From Gelidibacter gilvus (lineage in GTDB: Bacteria > Bacteroidota > Bacteroidia > Flavobacteriales > Flavobacteriaceae): DNA of 64,000 nucleotides. The notes below the pieces were generated by a model. The model did no database searches, was not told where the DNA came from, and saw only the letters and a program-made list of their open reading frames with translations. Shown piece after piece: positions 35,901-44,142 of this stretch (position 1 is its first letter; each line of letters starts with the position of its first letter). Location of the stretch: assembly GCF_004115975.1 (NCBI RefSeq), contig NZ_SDDZ01000006.1, positions 62,001-126,000 on the forward strand, read 5' to 3'. The position numbers were made by a program, and so were the translations under genes.

Positions 35901-38687
35901 AATCATTCTCCAGTTGGTTAGGAGAATGGCATGCGTAAAACGGTAAGCTTCGTATGGCAATACGGCAATCCCAAATATAAAACGCAATAACACTTCCCTA
36001 ACAGAACCTCCTACTTCAGAAACATGCGCTTTAAAGTCTAAATCTTCCGGACGGCGAAATAGCTCCAAGAACGCTGCCGCCATGACCGGAAGCAATATAA
36101 TTATGGTCACCGCAAGAGTCCAAAACCAGGGTTTAGGAAGGACTGACCAACCCAAAACAAAAATTAATAGAAGCGAAAAGGGCAACAGGCTTCTGCGCAA
36201 ATTGTCTACAATTTTCCAACGGGATAAAAGTGATAATCTGTTCCGTACCCATTTTCCATATTTATCCCGTGCAAATGGTAATATCCACGCTGCTATTTGC
36301 CAGTCTCCTCTGATCCAACGGTGTTGGCGTTTGATATCCGCTTCATAATTTGAGGGATTTGTTTCATACAATAGTACATCGCTCAATAAACCGGAGCGGA
36401 CGTAGCACCCTTCCAATAAATCATGGCTGAGGATGCGATTTTTAGGAAAACGATCGCCCAAAACTTTTTCAAAAACATCCAGATCGTAGATACCCTTTCC
36501 AATGAAAGATCCTTCATGAAAAATATCCTGATAAACGTCAGAAGAAGCTCGGGTATAAGGATCTATCCCTTTCATATCGCCCTGTAAACGTAAATATAGA
36601 GACGTTTTCCCTTTTGGAAAATCGGAAGCTACGCGGGGCTGTAAAATTCCATAACCCTCAACCACCCGATTTTTTGTCTCATCATATACGGCATGGTTTA
36701 ATGGATGTGCCATAGTGGCTATCATTTTCCAAGCCGCCTCTCTTGGAAGTTGCGTATCAGAATCGAGAGTGATGATATATTTTATATTTTTTAAAACGCC
36801 GTAATCGCCAACAATTCGACTAAAATCCTTTTTATCTTCTCCTCTCAACAGCTCATTTAAAGCAGAAAGTTTACCTCTTTTTCGCTCGTATCCCATCCAT
36901 TTTCCTTCGGTCTGGTTCCAAAGTCGTGGTCTATGGAAAAGGTAAAAAATATCCGGTTGTCCTGATTTGTTGTATTTCTCATTTAATTGTTGAATTCTTT
37001 CACTCACCAAATTAAGAAATGCACGGTCATTCGGTTTGGTTTCTGAGTCTGCATCGGTAAAATCCGTTAACAGACTAAAGTGTAAGTTTTTATCGCGGTT
37101 TGCCAAAAAGTGAATCTCAAGTCCTTCAACGTCGTCTTCAATATCATTTTTGCTTGACAGCATTGTGGGAATGGTAACAAGGGTGCGGTATTTAACGGGA
37201 ATCCCTTTTGAAAAATCCAATCTGGGTAAGATTTTGGGTTTTATCCATAGGGTTGCCAACCAATTGGTGAACGTAATTGCCAAATGCGCAGTCCCTGTCA
37301 TGGTCAATAACCCTATAAGAACCAGGAACGGCCAATTAAAATCCCCGTATTTCCAGGCTATGGAGAACATCCAAAAAGCACTCGCGAAAGTAAGAAGCGT
37401 GATTAAGGAAAGGTAAATAAAAACAGGTCTTTTCTCCATAAAACTGGTCAGACTTTGTTTTAGATTAAAACGCATCTTAGACGCTGTTTTTAATTGATCA
37501 AAACCTTTATCAATGAGGTAATAACCCACATGTTTCTCCCGAATGGATCCATCTGACAATTCTGTCCTTTTTGTTAATTCAATAGTTTTTTCAGCGATCT
37601 CACTTTCAGAAAAAGAACTCTTAGACGCTATAGATTCAATAACGTGACGGTATCTGTCCCGAGTGGCAAAATCCAATTGCGAATAAATGCCCGTGGGGTC
37701 TTTTCGTAATATTTGCTCAACAATACTTGAGGCTTCTACAAATTTTCGCCAGTCGGTGGAACCAATGAATCGCAAGGTCCCAATACTATTTTTAACGGAT
37801 ACCTGATCTGCTGCCTGTTTTTGATTTTCATGCCAAATCAGGTCAGGTGCAGTTAATCCTTGCTTGGTCAATTGTTGTTCCAACCAGTTTAGAGGTAACG
37901 CAAGAACTGGGCCTTTTCCTTGAAGTTTTTGTGTAAATCTCGCCACAAATGGACTATTTAAAATTGGCTTGGATATCGCCATCTTTGCAATGGTTAAAAT
38001 CAGATCAGCAGGTTCATCCTTTATAGTTTCAATCATCCGATCGCTCCAATAATCTGCGATATTATTGTCAATCATATCGAGTGCTGTTTTTTCAGCAATC
38101 CTTCTAAGATTCTCGATAATAGCGAGTTTCATCATAATGGGAATGGCCCATAACTCACCAAGGGTCAGAATTTTCTCTGACTGGTAAGACAACATACAAG
38201 CCTTTAGACCTTTTGAGTCAATCAGACCGTCACTATGCGAAATTATTTCAAGAGCAATATCATAAACCCGAGGCATTCCGTTGGAGTGGCCATTTGATAG
38301 ATAGGGCAAGCCTTCGCTATATTTTTTTGGTAAGTGTTTTTTGGCAGTAACAATTTGTTCTTCAATTAAATAGAAATTGTCTAAAAGCCATTCTGCTGCA
38401 GGAGTTATCGCCTTTCCAGATTGAATGCTTTCCACCAAAAGGTTGCGCACCTCTATCAGGATTTTTTCATTGGCATCCAGTCTTTTCAAAAGCCTGTCAC
38501 TCCTTTTGCCTTCTAAAAATTTATGAGACCGTGCCACTGCACAGGCATGGGCTTTCATTTGATCTAAATTGTATAATTCTGATCGTATGGGATCTGCGGC
38601 AGTGGAATTCAAAAAAGAATCACCTTTTTGAAAATAGTCGCGCATACGAGATAGCATTTCGAAAACTGTTGTGCTTTTAACTTTCAT
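29997..38687 (-). CDS. Giant NdvB-like cyclic beta-glucan synthase (GT84-GH94)
   Basis: A 2,896-residue protein, the size and layout of cyclic beta-1,2-glucan synthases. Parts in order: an N-terminal region of about 420 residues; membrane helices near 425-490; a GT84 domain with D-S-D near 645 and Q-H-R-W-I-R-G-D-W near 789; further helices near 835-1000; a glycoamylase-like domain around 1460 (G-I-S-E-S-G-Y-N, G-L-E-D-D-L-V); carbohydrate-binding regions; and a C-terminal GH94 phosphorylase-like domain with the acid in G-D-W-N-D-G-M-D near 2580. The family makes periplasmic glucans, cyclised by GH94 chain-length control. ATG 38687 is chosen; the 39 upstream codons from 38804 look non-coding. 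Linear or cyclic product is undetermined. Confidence 0.93.
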   Translation of the reverse strand: MKVKSTTVFEMLSRMRDYFQKGDSFLNSTAADPIRSELYNLDQMKAHACAVARSHKFLEGKRSDRLLKRLDANEKILIEVRNLLVESIQSGKAITPAAEWLLDNFYLIEEQIVTAKKHLPKKYSEGLPYLSNGHSNGMPRVYDIALEIISHSDGLIDSKGLKACMLSYQSEKILTLGELWAIPIMMKLAIIENLRRIAEKTALDMIDNNIADYWSDRMIETIKDEPADLILTIAKMAISKPILNSPFVARFTQKLQGKGPVLALPLNWLEQQLTKQGLTAPDLIWHENQKQAADQVSVKNSIGTLRFIGSTDWRKFVEASSIVEQILRKDPTGIYSQLDFATRDRYRHVIESIASKSSFSESEIAEKTIELTKRTELSDGSIREKHVGYYLIDKGFDQLKTASKMRFNLKQSLTSFMEKRPVFIYLSLITLLTFASAFWMFSIAWKYGDFNWPFLVLIGLLTMTGTAHLAITFTNWLATLWIKPKILPRLDFSKGIPVKYRTLVTIPTMLSSKNDIEDDVEGLEIHFLANRDKNLHFSLLTDFTDADSETKPNDRAFLNLVSERIQQLNEKYNKSGQPDIFYLFHRPRLWNQTEGKWMGYERKRGKLSALNELLRGEDKKDFSRIVGDYGVLKNIKYIITLDSDTQLPREAAWKMIATMAHPLNHAVYDETKNRVVEGYGILQPRVASDFPKGKTSLYLRLQGDMKGIDPYTRASSDVYQDIFHEGSFIGKGIYDLDVFEKVLGDRFPKNRILSHDLLEGCYVRSGLLSDVLLYETNPSNYEADIKRQHRWIRGDWQIAAWILPFARDKYGKWVRNRLSLLSRWKIVDNLRRSLLPFSLLLIFVLGWSVLPKPWFWTLAVTIIILLPVMAAAFLELFRRPEDLDFKAHVSEVGGSVREVLLRFIFGIAVLPYEAYRFTHAILLTNWRMIGTGRKLLEWTPSATASRQSKDSILFIYRKMWIGPILASLCLILFLSSNSPAFFVSIPILILWFVSPSIAWRLSQTEKEEVPNLSKSQKVFLHKSARKTWSFFEQFVTEGDNWLPPDNFQQHPNPIIAHRTSPTNIGLSLLSNLTAYDFGYITMTEMVLRCSNTIETLYKMERYKGHFYNWYETRSLAIMRPAYVSTVDSGNLVSHLLILRQGILACKSDLIFNMESYTGLNATVGIIKDLLKEEKDETIDKIENFLVPVIRDKNNSLLDIKRNLDDLLEFSTEISSSDETSETGKWIQKLKNQITNNREDLYLQVPWLKLLPIPESFNGLSQLDVNQSLFSLYDMNGELSQQIDLYKKETNDESDRKWLMNLETALKSANAAIPEKLSYFEELAEKLEQLSIVDYEFLLDKDRSHLSIGYNVDELRRDDSFYDMLASEARMGIFVGIAQGMLPQESWFSLGRLLTDSKNGPVLLSWSGSMFEYLMPQLVMPTYENTLLHATNIAMVKRQIEYAKKRDVPWGISESGYNNVDTSLNYQYQAFGVPGLGLKRGLEDDLVIAPYASMLALMVAPKKAASNLKVLYEKGFEGEYGFFEAIDYTKSRLPRGEDHVVINSFMAHHQGMGFLSFAYVLLNKPMQDRFAAELRFQAALLLLQERIPKKSIFYAHTAKVADIHTTGAEAQLRIITTPNTTIPELQLLSNGNYQVMVTNSGGGYSRWKDVAVTRWREDAIKDNYGIFCYIKDVDSGNFWSNTYHPTLQPSKNYEAIFSQGSIEFYRRDFGFETKTQIVVSPEDNVEIRKIRITNRSQAPKVLEITSYTELVLATQASDEAHPAFSNLFVQTEIQPEYNAIFGTRRPRSKNEMPPHFFHLMDAYGGKVEEVSFETDRMQFIGRGRTLADPQAIDVGKLAGNQGAVLDPVMSTKCRITIEPYSTATIDLIYGICESRQESEALMHKYRDKNLKKRALDLSWTHSQVLLRQIDATEADAQIFGKLASSIIYSNPALRGSEAVIKSNFRGQSGLWSHSVSGDLPIVLLQIFDMKNLDLVTQIVKAHGYWQLKGLTVDLVIWNEDHGTYRHELQDQILNMISAVNTLTGHVPGKIYVKSTDQISVEDRILFESVAKIIITDNNGTLSEQIAGLYTEIGSSPLLEITAKAPKDTSLENLVLPSDLKYFNGTGGFTPDGKEYKIITDNEVITPAPWVNVIANTTMGTVVSESGSAYTWAVNAHEYRMTPWQNDPVMDGSGEAFYLRDEESGVFWSPAPFPIKSEANYITTHGFGYSNFEHIENGIVSKMTVFVDKEAPVKFVVLRLKNNSERSRKLSVTGYLEIILGNVRSKTNMHILSEHDTSNRALFFRNRYNDAFANRVAFFKIIGLNTYSYTTDRSKFIGRNRSLSNPKAMHHQDLRGRIGAGHDTCAGLQGKFELLSGEERELVFVIGNGENTEAAIKLTQDFSDLTTVNQSFNEVKAYWNEIVTTVQVQTPDEALNLLANGWLTYQTIASRLFARSGFYQSGGAFGFRDQIQDVLSLLHNKPELAREQILLNASRQFKEGDVQHWWHPPEGRGVRTNCSDDLLWLPFVLYRYLNATGDMEILKAQSRFINTRTLQAGEDTLYDLPTRGSSSVDLYHHCRLAIEHSLRFGAHGLPLMGSGDWNDGMDQVGNEGKGESVWLAFFLYDILLNFEKVALQYGDHEFAATCKEEAIELQANIEKSAWDGNWYKRAWFDDGTPLGSKINDECSIDAISQSWSVLTNAAPEERRNQAMASLNKHLVRRDIKIIQLLDPPFDKSDLNPGYIKGYVPGVRENGGQYSHAAIWTLMAFAALGDRKTAYELFSMVQPINHALNAEEVQTYKVEPYVMAADVYANETHRGRGGWTWYTGSSGWMNQFIISSLLGMELLVDKLKFTPCFPEEWPSVTINYRFKTSTYNITIYQEKDIEESWWKMDNEKGKGAVFPLENNGRQHEVEVHVLI

Positions 38688-38963
38688 ATTCAAGTGATTA
38701 TAATTTGAAGAAGTGGAAAATATAAGATAGTCATAATTTTTACAATAATGTGTTAACCTTTTAACGGAATGTAAGCGTGTGTGAATTATGATCCTTTCGA
38801 ACATCTATTATGGTTATTGGATTTCATAATTCTAAAAAACACCAATGGACCGCTGAACAATTCGGTATGGTTTTGCTGATCATTTAGGAGATACGACATC
38901 CAAAAGTACTGCTACAATAACCGCTTCCAAATGATGCCGGTCAGTTGGACAATAATCTACCGC

Positions 38964-39007
38964 CTGACCTGGGTCATTTCGTAAGAGCCCTTTTCTCAGT
39001 ACTTTTG
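38964..39007 (+). promoter_or_regulatory. Crp/Fnr-type site and -7 box of the dodecin gene
   Basis: CTGACCTGGGTCAT (38964-38977, centre 38970.5) is followed by TACTTTTG at 39000-39007, a full match to TAnnTTTG. The T of TA is 29.5 bp from the centre. The predicted leader is about 25 nt. No correctly spaced -7 box faces the ndvB-like gene, so the site belongs to dodecin only. Confidence 0.85.
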
Positions 39008-39036
39008 CTTTGTATTAATAATTTAAATTAGATATT

Positions 39037-39243
39037 ATGGAAATTTTAAAAGTGATTGAAATTATGGGGAACTCTAAAACGAGTTTCGAAGATGCTATTA
39101 AAAATGTCGTTAAGGAAGCTTCAAAGACAGTAAAGAACATTAAATCTGTGACTGTAAAACATATGCAAGTAACAGTGGATAACAATCAAGTGAGTGAATA
39201 TCGCGTCACCACTAAAGTGAGTTTTACTATTATAAAAGAGTAA
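39037..39243 (+). CDS. Dodecin family flavin-binding protein
   Basis: A 68-residue dodecin: M-E-I-L-K-V-I-E-I-M-G-N-S-K-T-S-F-E-D-A, then T-V-K-N-I-K-S-V and a closing strand with V-S-E-Y-R-V-T-T-K-V-S-F. Dodecins form hollow dodecamers that store or buffer flavins. Sequence length and the beta-alpha-beta-beta order fit exactly. It is a single gene with its own class II promoter and a strong terminator. Confidence 0.95.
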   Translation: MEILKVIEIMGNSKTSFEDAIKNVVKEASKTVKNIKSVTVKHMQVTVDNNQVSEYRVTTKVSFTIIKE

Positions 39244-39282
39244 TTATACATTTTCCGTTCTTGGTTTAAATCTGAGACGATG

Positions 39283-39332
39283 AAGATTCCTAAAAGGAGG
39301 TTGAAAAATCCTATCTTTTAGGAATCTTTTTG
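39283..39332 (+). terminator. Strong terminator of the dodecin gene
   Basis: Perfect 14-bp arms AAGATTCCTAAAAG (39283-39296) and CTTTTAGGAATCTT (39315-39328), followed by TTTTG. Confidence 0.9.
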
Positions 39333-39705
39333 TTTATAAACATTTCAGTTTTAATTTGGCAGTTTAGACACGATTAAATAATTGATAAATAAGCCTCGTA
39401 GCGAAAGCCATACTAGAATAAGTAGTGATTTTTACCCAACTCTATAAGATGGAATAGCCCGACCGACAATCTGTTGAAGTTTTTTAATCAAGAGTGAAAG
39501 TCTGATGTAATTGTGAATTAGAAAGCGACATTTTTTATCACGATCTTTCTAGGATGGCATCAGTGATAAACGCCCGGCGGATTCGATTATGACAACTAAC
39601 AAAACAGGTAAAAAAATTTAAAATGAAAATTGAATTTAAGTACAAGCTCAGTGTATAAGAAATCGATTATTTTATCCTCGTTCAAAAGAAAATGACTGAT
39701 AAACT
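39333..39705. other. Intergenic region without recognised gene
   Basis: About 370 bp between the dodecin terminator and the DUF2784 gene. I see no Crp/Fnr-type palindrome, repeat or RNA. Confidence 0.5.
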
Positions 39706-40092
39706 ATGCAAAACAACATGATGGATTTTGGACTAAATATCGCTAATTTCATTTTCTATGTATTCCATACGGGCTTGATTCTTTTCAACCTGTTGGGATG
39801 GCTCCATCCCAAACTGCGAAAGCTCAACCTATTTTCCTTGTTGGTGACCTTTGGCTCATGGTTTCTATTGGGACTTTGGAAAGGCTGGGGATACTGCTTT
39901 TTGACGGATTGGCATTATCAGGTGCTAAGATCCTTGGGCGAACGGGATATGCCATCGAGCTATATCGCATTTCTGGTGGAAAAACTAACAGGTTGGTTGC
40001 CCGAAGCTAAATTGGTGGATGCATTGACCATCGGGTTAGCGGTTTTAGCACTCTTGTGTTCTCTTTGGGTGAATTTTAAACGTTCGAAATAA
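39706..40092 (+). CDS. DUF2784 family membrane protein
   Basis: A 128-residue integral membrane protein with about four helices. Family signatures: F-H-T-G-L-I-L-F-N-L-L-G-W, S-W-F-L-L-G-L-W-K-G-W-G-Y-C-F-L-T-D-W-H-Y-Q-V and D-M-P-S-S-Y-I near residue 80. The second ATG (M5) is equally possible as start. Family function is unknown; the conserved Cys, Asp and His near the middle could form a polar site in the membrane. Single gene, and no member of the palindrome regulon. Confidence 0.85.
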   Translation: MQNNMMDFGLNIANFIFYVFHTGLILFNLLGWLHPKLRKLNLFSLLVTFGSWFLLGLWKGWGYCFLTDWHYQVLRSLGERDMPSSYIAFLVEKLTGWLPEAKLVDALTIGLAVLALLCSLWVNFKRSK

Positions 40093-40182
40093 ATAAAATG
40101 TTTAGTTTTAACTTCATCGCTTAATAAATTGGGAGATATCGATAATTAACCAGTGATTAAAAAACAATTGTGAGATGTCAAA

Positions 40183-41343
40183 TTACCCTTTAATAACCGC
40201 CAAGGGTTGCAATTTGATTTGCACCTCCACCAAAGCCTCTTGGTTTGCCATGACCTCATTAATATCCTTATAGGAACTTGGTGCCTCGTCCAAATCGCCT
40301 TTATGGCGGATGGCATGTAGGATGCCCTGATCCGTAAGAAATTTTCTTTCTTCTTTTAGGTCAAGGTTCCGACGCGCCGCTGCCCTACTCATTAATCTAC
40401 CAGCGCCATGAGAACAGGATTCGAACGAATTGGCATTTCCTTTCCCCTTTACCAGAAAGGAATGGGTGCCTTGTGAACCTGGAATCATCCCCCATTCGTC
40501 TTTTCGAGCGCGAGTTGCTCCTTTACGATGGACGATAACCTGCTCTCCGAAATGTTCTTCCAAAGCAGCAAAATTGTGGGGTTTATTAATGAAATGCGAA
40601 AACTCAACCTCAGGGATTATTTCCTCAAACGCTAGTTTTGTGCGTTCCATCATCAGTTTTCGATTGGCCAATGCAAAATCGATGCAATAGTTCATTTCAT
40701 TCCAATACAGATCGAAATATTCAGAATCTTCTGGAATAAATGACAAGTCTTTTGGAACCTGTTGGTCAAGAGCTTTGTTTTTCTCCATAGCGATCTTGTT
40801 ATAATGGTTGGCCACGGTAAAACCGATGTTTCTAGACCCGGAATGGATCATGATCCAAATGTAGCCATCAGACCCTTTTTGAATTTCGATAAAGTGATTC
40901 CCGCCACCCAAAGTACCAATCTGATGAAGGGCACTATCATATTCTTGTTCGACAATGGGCAAATTCCCTTTTTTCTCAGGCATCCAAGATTCATCTTGGC
41001 GGCCCTCATGTCGATTGAAACCCACTGGCACGGTTTTTCTTACAATAGTCATGATCTCCTTCAATTCAGGTGTTTCGAGGTCGGTTAAATTTGTTCGTAA
41101 CGAACACATCCCACACCCAATATCCACCCCAACAGCATTTGGAACCACAGCACCTTTGGTGGCCAAGATGGCACCTATGGGCATCCCGTAACCTAAATGG
41201 GTATCGGGCATGATGGCAATATGCTTAAAGGCAAAGGGCAGATTTGCAAGATCGCGGGCTTGGTCCAAAGCACCCGCTTCAATCTGATCTTCTTCCAACC
41301 ATAATTTAATAGGTATTTTTTCTGTTGTAATAACCGCTTTCAT
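40183..41343 (-). CDS. rtcB: RtcB family RNA ligase
   Basis: A 386-residue GTP- and Mn-dependent ligase that joins RNA 3'-phosphate (or 2',3'-cyclic phosphate) to 5'-OH ends. Metal-site motifs: D74 and C77 in G-V-D-I-G-C-G-M-C, G-G-G-N-H-F-I-E, H-S-G-S-R-N-I-G; the guanylylated His is in C-S-H-G-A-G-R-L-M-S-R near residue 310. No RtcA or archease gene is adjacent. It is likely an RNA repair enzyme for tRNAs or rRNA cut under stress. A Crp/Fnr-type palindrome with correct -7 spacing lies 73 bp upstream. Confidence 0.95.
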   Translation of the reverse strand: MKAVITTEKIPIKLWLEEDQIEAGALDQARDLANLPFAFKHIAIMPDTHLGYGMPIGAILATKGAVVPNAVGVDIGCGMCSLRTNLTDLETPELKEIMTIVRKTVPVGFNRHEGRQDESWMPEKKGNLPIVEQEYDSALHQIGTLGGGNHFIEIQKGSDGYIWIMIHSGSRNIGFTVANHYNKIAMEKNKALDQQVPKDLSFIPEDSEYFDLYWNEMNYCIDFALANRKLMMERTKLAFEEIIPEVEFSHFINKPHNFAALEEHFGEQVIVHRKGATRARKDEWGMIPGSQGTHSFLVKGKGNANSFESCSHGAGRLMSRAAARRNLDLKEERKFLTDQGILHAIRHKGDLDEAPSSYKDINEVMANQEALVEVQIKLQPLAVIKG

Positions 41344-41385
41344 ATCTTTTTTGTGTTCTAAGGTTTGTATAATAAGAATGTCCTA

Positions 41386-41429
41386 TCAATTTAAAACTTT
41401 AATTCAAATTTTCCAATGACTAAGATCAG
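41386..41429 (-). promoter_or_regulatory. Crp/Fnr-type site and -7 box of rtcB
   Basis: ATGACTAAGATCAG (41416-41429, centre 41422.5), with TAAATTGA at 41393-41386 on the minus strand; the T of TA is 29.5 bp from the centre. Predicted leader about 38 nt. The box is a weak match to TAnnTTTG, as at the 45.2-kb site. Confidence 0.7.
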
Positions 41430-41661
41430 CCAGAAGATTATTCCAAATCCTGAAATTTCATCACGGCATCGGTTAAATTCATATTAATAAAAAAAAGAAT
41501 GAACATTAGCGGTCCATTGATATTCGATTATTTCTAGGGGAAATAAATTAGCTTATTAGTTGCAGTCCAATTCCTGTTGCTTATCGGGATTTTTTTTGTG
41601 AAAATTGAAGTTTGGTAACTTTTAACTAGATGCTCTTTCTAATCATATCATAGTTGAACAC

Positions 41662-42426
41662 TTAGATATTAAGTTCCAATTGAACTGGACAATGGTCTGA
41701 ACCGTAGTATTCGGATAATATTTCAATATTTTTGACTTTATCCAATAAGGAGTTACTGACCAAAAAATAATCCAGTCGCCATCCCGTATTGCGTTCCCGA
41801 GCTTTAAATCGGTAACTCCAATAGGTATAAGCTACTGTATCTGGATGAAAATGTCTCCACGAATCTACAAATCCAGCGTCAAGAAGATGGTCCATGCCAT
41901 CGATTTCAATTTGGGTGTATCCCGCAGTTTTATTGTAATTGGCTTTATCGTTTTTAAGGTCGATAGCTTGATGGGCAACGTTTAAATCGCCACAGAGAAT
42001 CACCGGTTTTGATTCTTTTAAGTTCGATAGATAATTCCGAAAATCGATATCCCATTGCTGTCGGTAATCCAACCTGACCAACTCTTGTCCAGAATTGGGC
42101 ACATAGACGTTGACCAAATAGAACGTCTCAAATTCCGCGCTTATGACGCGCCCTTCTTGATCATGTTCTTCGATCCCCATATCATAGGTCACTGCTATTG
42201 GTTTTATTTTGGAAAGCATGGCCACTCCCGAATAGCCCTTTCTAATGGCAGAATTATAGTAATGATGATACGCGCTCAATTGGGACAAGGCTTTTTCCAC
42301 TTCGCCATCTTGCGCTTTTGTTTCTTGAAGACAAATGATATCTGGATTCATTTTCGAGAAGTCCTCAAAAAAATCCTTTTGTGTTATGGCTCGGATGCCA
42401 TTAATGTTCCAAGAGATTATTTTCAT
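41662..42426 (-). CDS. xth: Exodeoxyribonuclease III
   Basis: A 254-residue member of the exonuclease-endonuclease-phosphatase family. Active-site residues visible: N7 in W-N-I-N-G-I-R, E35 in L-Q-E-T-K-A-Q, D and N in C-G-D-L-N-V-A-H, and the terminal S-D-H-C-P-V. It acts as an AP endonuclease and 3'-phosphatase in base excision repair. Length matches bacterial ExoA/XthA. It lies 235 bp downstream (same strand) from rtcB's promoter region and 52 bp beyond the next upstream gene's stop codon, so it could be transcribed with that gene. Confidence 0.95.
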   Translation of the reverse strand: MKIISWNINGIRAITQKDFFEDFSKMNPDIICLQETKAQDGEVEKALSQLSAYHHYYNSAIRKGYSGVAMLSKIKPIAVTYDMGIEEHDQEGRVISAEFETFYLVNVYVPNSGQELVRLDYRQQWDIDFRNYLSNLKESKPVILCGDLNVAHQAIDLKNDKANYNKTAGYTQIEIDGMDHLLDAGFVDSWRHFHPDTVAYTYWSYRFKARERNTGWRLDYFLVSNSLLDKVKNIEILSEYYGSDHCPVQLELNI

Positions 42427-42478
42427 TGTTTTTTATTTTTGTAAAGATCTGAAAGCGCATTTATAGCGTTTTTCTGAT

Positions 42479-43552
42479 TTATTTAGGGTCTTTATAGGTT
42501 TTATACATCGATCCAAAATCCGATTCCAAGAACATATCCAACGGAATTTCTTCCTGCTTAATAAACCCTTTGTTTTTTAATTTGCCTTCGGAAACCAAGT
42601 CAACCACAGTCGAAATACTACAGGCAGTAGTCCAACTTATGGCACGCCAATCTTTACCATCTAAAGTAATTCTGCGGTAGGATTCGCTAAATTCCTTTCT
42701 TCTCAAATTGCCATCTATCTTTCCTTCCACTGCGGCATAAACCAAGACGATATCTTCATCAACCAGCGGCAAGGCGTTGTTCAAAATTTCTTTTGCCAGT
42801 TTCCGATCATTTTTCAACTGTAAATCGTAAAGAATCAATTTCATAGCGTCCCGATGTCCCGGATACCTCATGGTTTTATAGTTGAGCATATCCACTTTTC
42901 CTTCTAAAGTCTCACACATGGTTCCCAATCCGCCTGAAGTTGAAAAAGCCTCGTATTGACGTCCGTTAATATTGATCGATTCTACATCATCGAGGGAACT
43001 TACCATTTTACGCTGGCTATTGTGAAACACTTCAGCATCATTGAGGTATTCATTGATGACACCTTCCGCACTCCAGGTAAAACTATAACCCAATTGACCC
43101 ATAGGATGCAGAGGCAGTGCGCCTACCCTCAACTTCACCGATCGGATTTCAGAAAACTGCGAATATAATCCCGCTCCGAGGATTCCGATAAATCCAGGTG
43201 CCAATCCACATTGGGGCGCCAAAACGGCTTTGCTGTCTTTAGACATTTTTTGAATCGCATGGAGTGTGGGTACATCTTCGGTCAAATCGAAGTAATGCAC
43301 GCCCATATCAGCTGCCGTCTGAGCTATTTTTATATTGAGAAAAAAAGGCAAACAGGACACTACAGCTTGCTTGTTTTTAAGAAAGTTGCGAATGGTTTCG
43401 TCTTTGGAAACATCTCCCTTTATTATTTTAAAAGGGAACGCATCATCAGGTTCGGACTGATCCATACCTTCTACTTCATACTTTGAACTTAATAAGGTAG
43501 CCACAAGACTACCGACTTTTCCCAAGCCGAGAACACCAATTTTATCAATCAT
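42479..43552 (-). CDS. Saccharopine dehydrogenase-like NAD(P)-dependent oxidoreductase
   Basis: A 357-residue enzyme. Its N-terminal Rossmann fold starts G-V-L-G-L-G-K-V-G-S-L-V, continues with V-S-C-L-P-F-F-L-N and Y-F-D-L-T-E-D, and the C-terminal half has the saccharopine dehydrogenase fold with G-H-R-D-A-M. Length and layout resemble lysine 6-dehydrogenase and related saccharopine-reductase-type enzymes. The substrate is an inference. It is 52 bp upstream of xth on the same strand. Confidence 0.85.
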   Translation of the reverse strand: MIDKIGVLGLGKVGSLVATLLSSKYEVEGMDQSEPDDAFPFKIIKGDVSKDETIRNFLKNKQAVVSCLPFFLNIKIAQTAADMGVHYFDLTEDVPTLHAIQKMSKDSKAVLAPQCGLAPGFIGILGAGLYSQFSEIRSVKLRVGALPLHPMGQLGYSFTWSAEGVINEYLNDAEVFHNSQRKMVSSLDDVESININGRQYEAFSTSGGLGTMCETLEGKVDMLNYKTMRYPGHRDAMKLILYDLQLKNDRKLAKEILNNALPLVDEDIVLVYAAVEGKIDGNLRRKEFSESYRRITLDGKDWRAISWTTACSISTVVDLVSEGKLKNKGFIKQEEIPLDMFLESDFGSMYKTYKDPK

Positions 43553-44142
43553 ATTTATCTTTTATAATTTGAGAGACCAAAGTCTATTTTTTCAATGTAT
43601 TCTTAAATAGAGAATCAGTTCGCTTCACTTTTGGAATAAAGACTTGATCCTAACTAAATGACAAACACCTATTGTTTAAATTAAAATTGACCAATCACTC
43701 TCCAAAGCTGCCATTTAAAAAATCCCTCAGCAACCCTCGCTTGAAATGGTTTTGTTAACATTTCGTTTTTTACCGAACATTACTGATAAGAAACATGGAA
43801 ATTACTAGTAAAAAATGAGAATATGAAAATTTTATACATTGAATTTTTAGAAAATAACACTCGTAAAACTCATTATGATCCTAGCTAAGCATGGAATCAA
43901 AGACTTCTTTATAAGTCTTGAGGCATAAAGTAGTGCATGTGCAATTTCATTTAAACACAAATTTTAAAATCTTCAAAACCTGTCCAATTTTTACCATTAC
44001 TCTCAAATCAAAAGGTCCTATGAAAATCATATCTTTCAAATGATTACGGTTATTTAAAGAATTAATACTCAAGATGATCTATGTCATTTTATTTTGATAA
44101 TTCGTTTCTTAAATTTGTTCTTTAATAAAAACTATAGCTAAA
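43553..44142. other. Divergent intergenic region, 590 bp
   Basis: Apart from the Crp/Fnr-type promoter at 44074-44117, no gene or repeat is recognised. A half-site TGATCCTAG near 43876 has no partner. Confidence 0.5.
44074..44117 (+). promoter_or_regulatory. Crp/Fnr-type site and -7 box of the usp gene
   Basis: ATGATCTATGTCAT (44074-44087, centre 44080.5) and TAAATTTG (44110-44117, full TAnnTTTG match); the T of TA is 29.5 bp from the centre. Predicted leader about 21 nt. Confidence 0.85.

Noticed and set aside
38685-38804. Upstream extension of the NdvB-like protein by 39 residues
   Set aside because: The extension lacks hydrophobic or conserved character, and ATG 38687 gives the expected polar start; the longer frame may begin with a non-ATG codon.
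38964-38977. Assigning the dodecin palindrome to the ndvB-like gene as well
   Set aside because: No TA lies 29.5 bp from the centre on the minus strand, and the ATG is 277 bp away.
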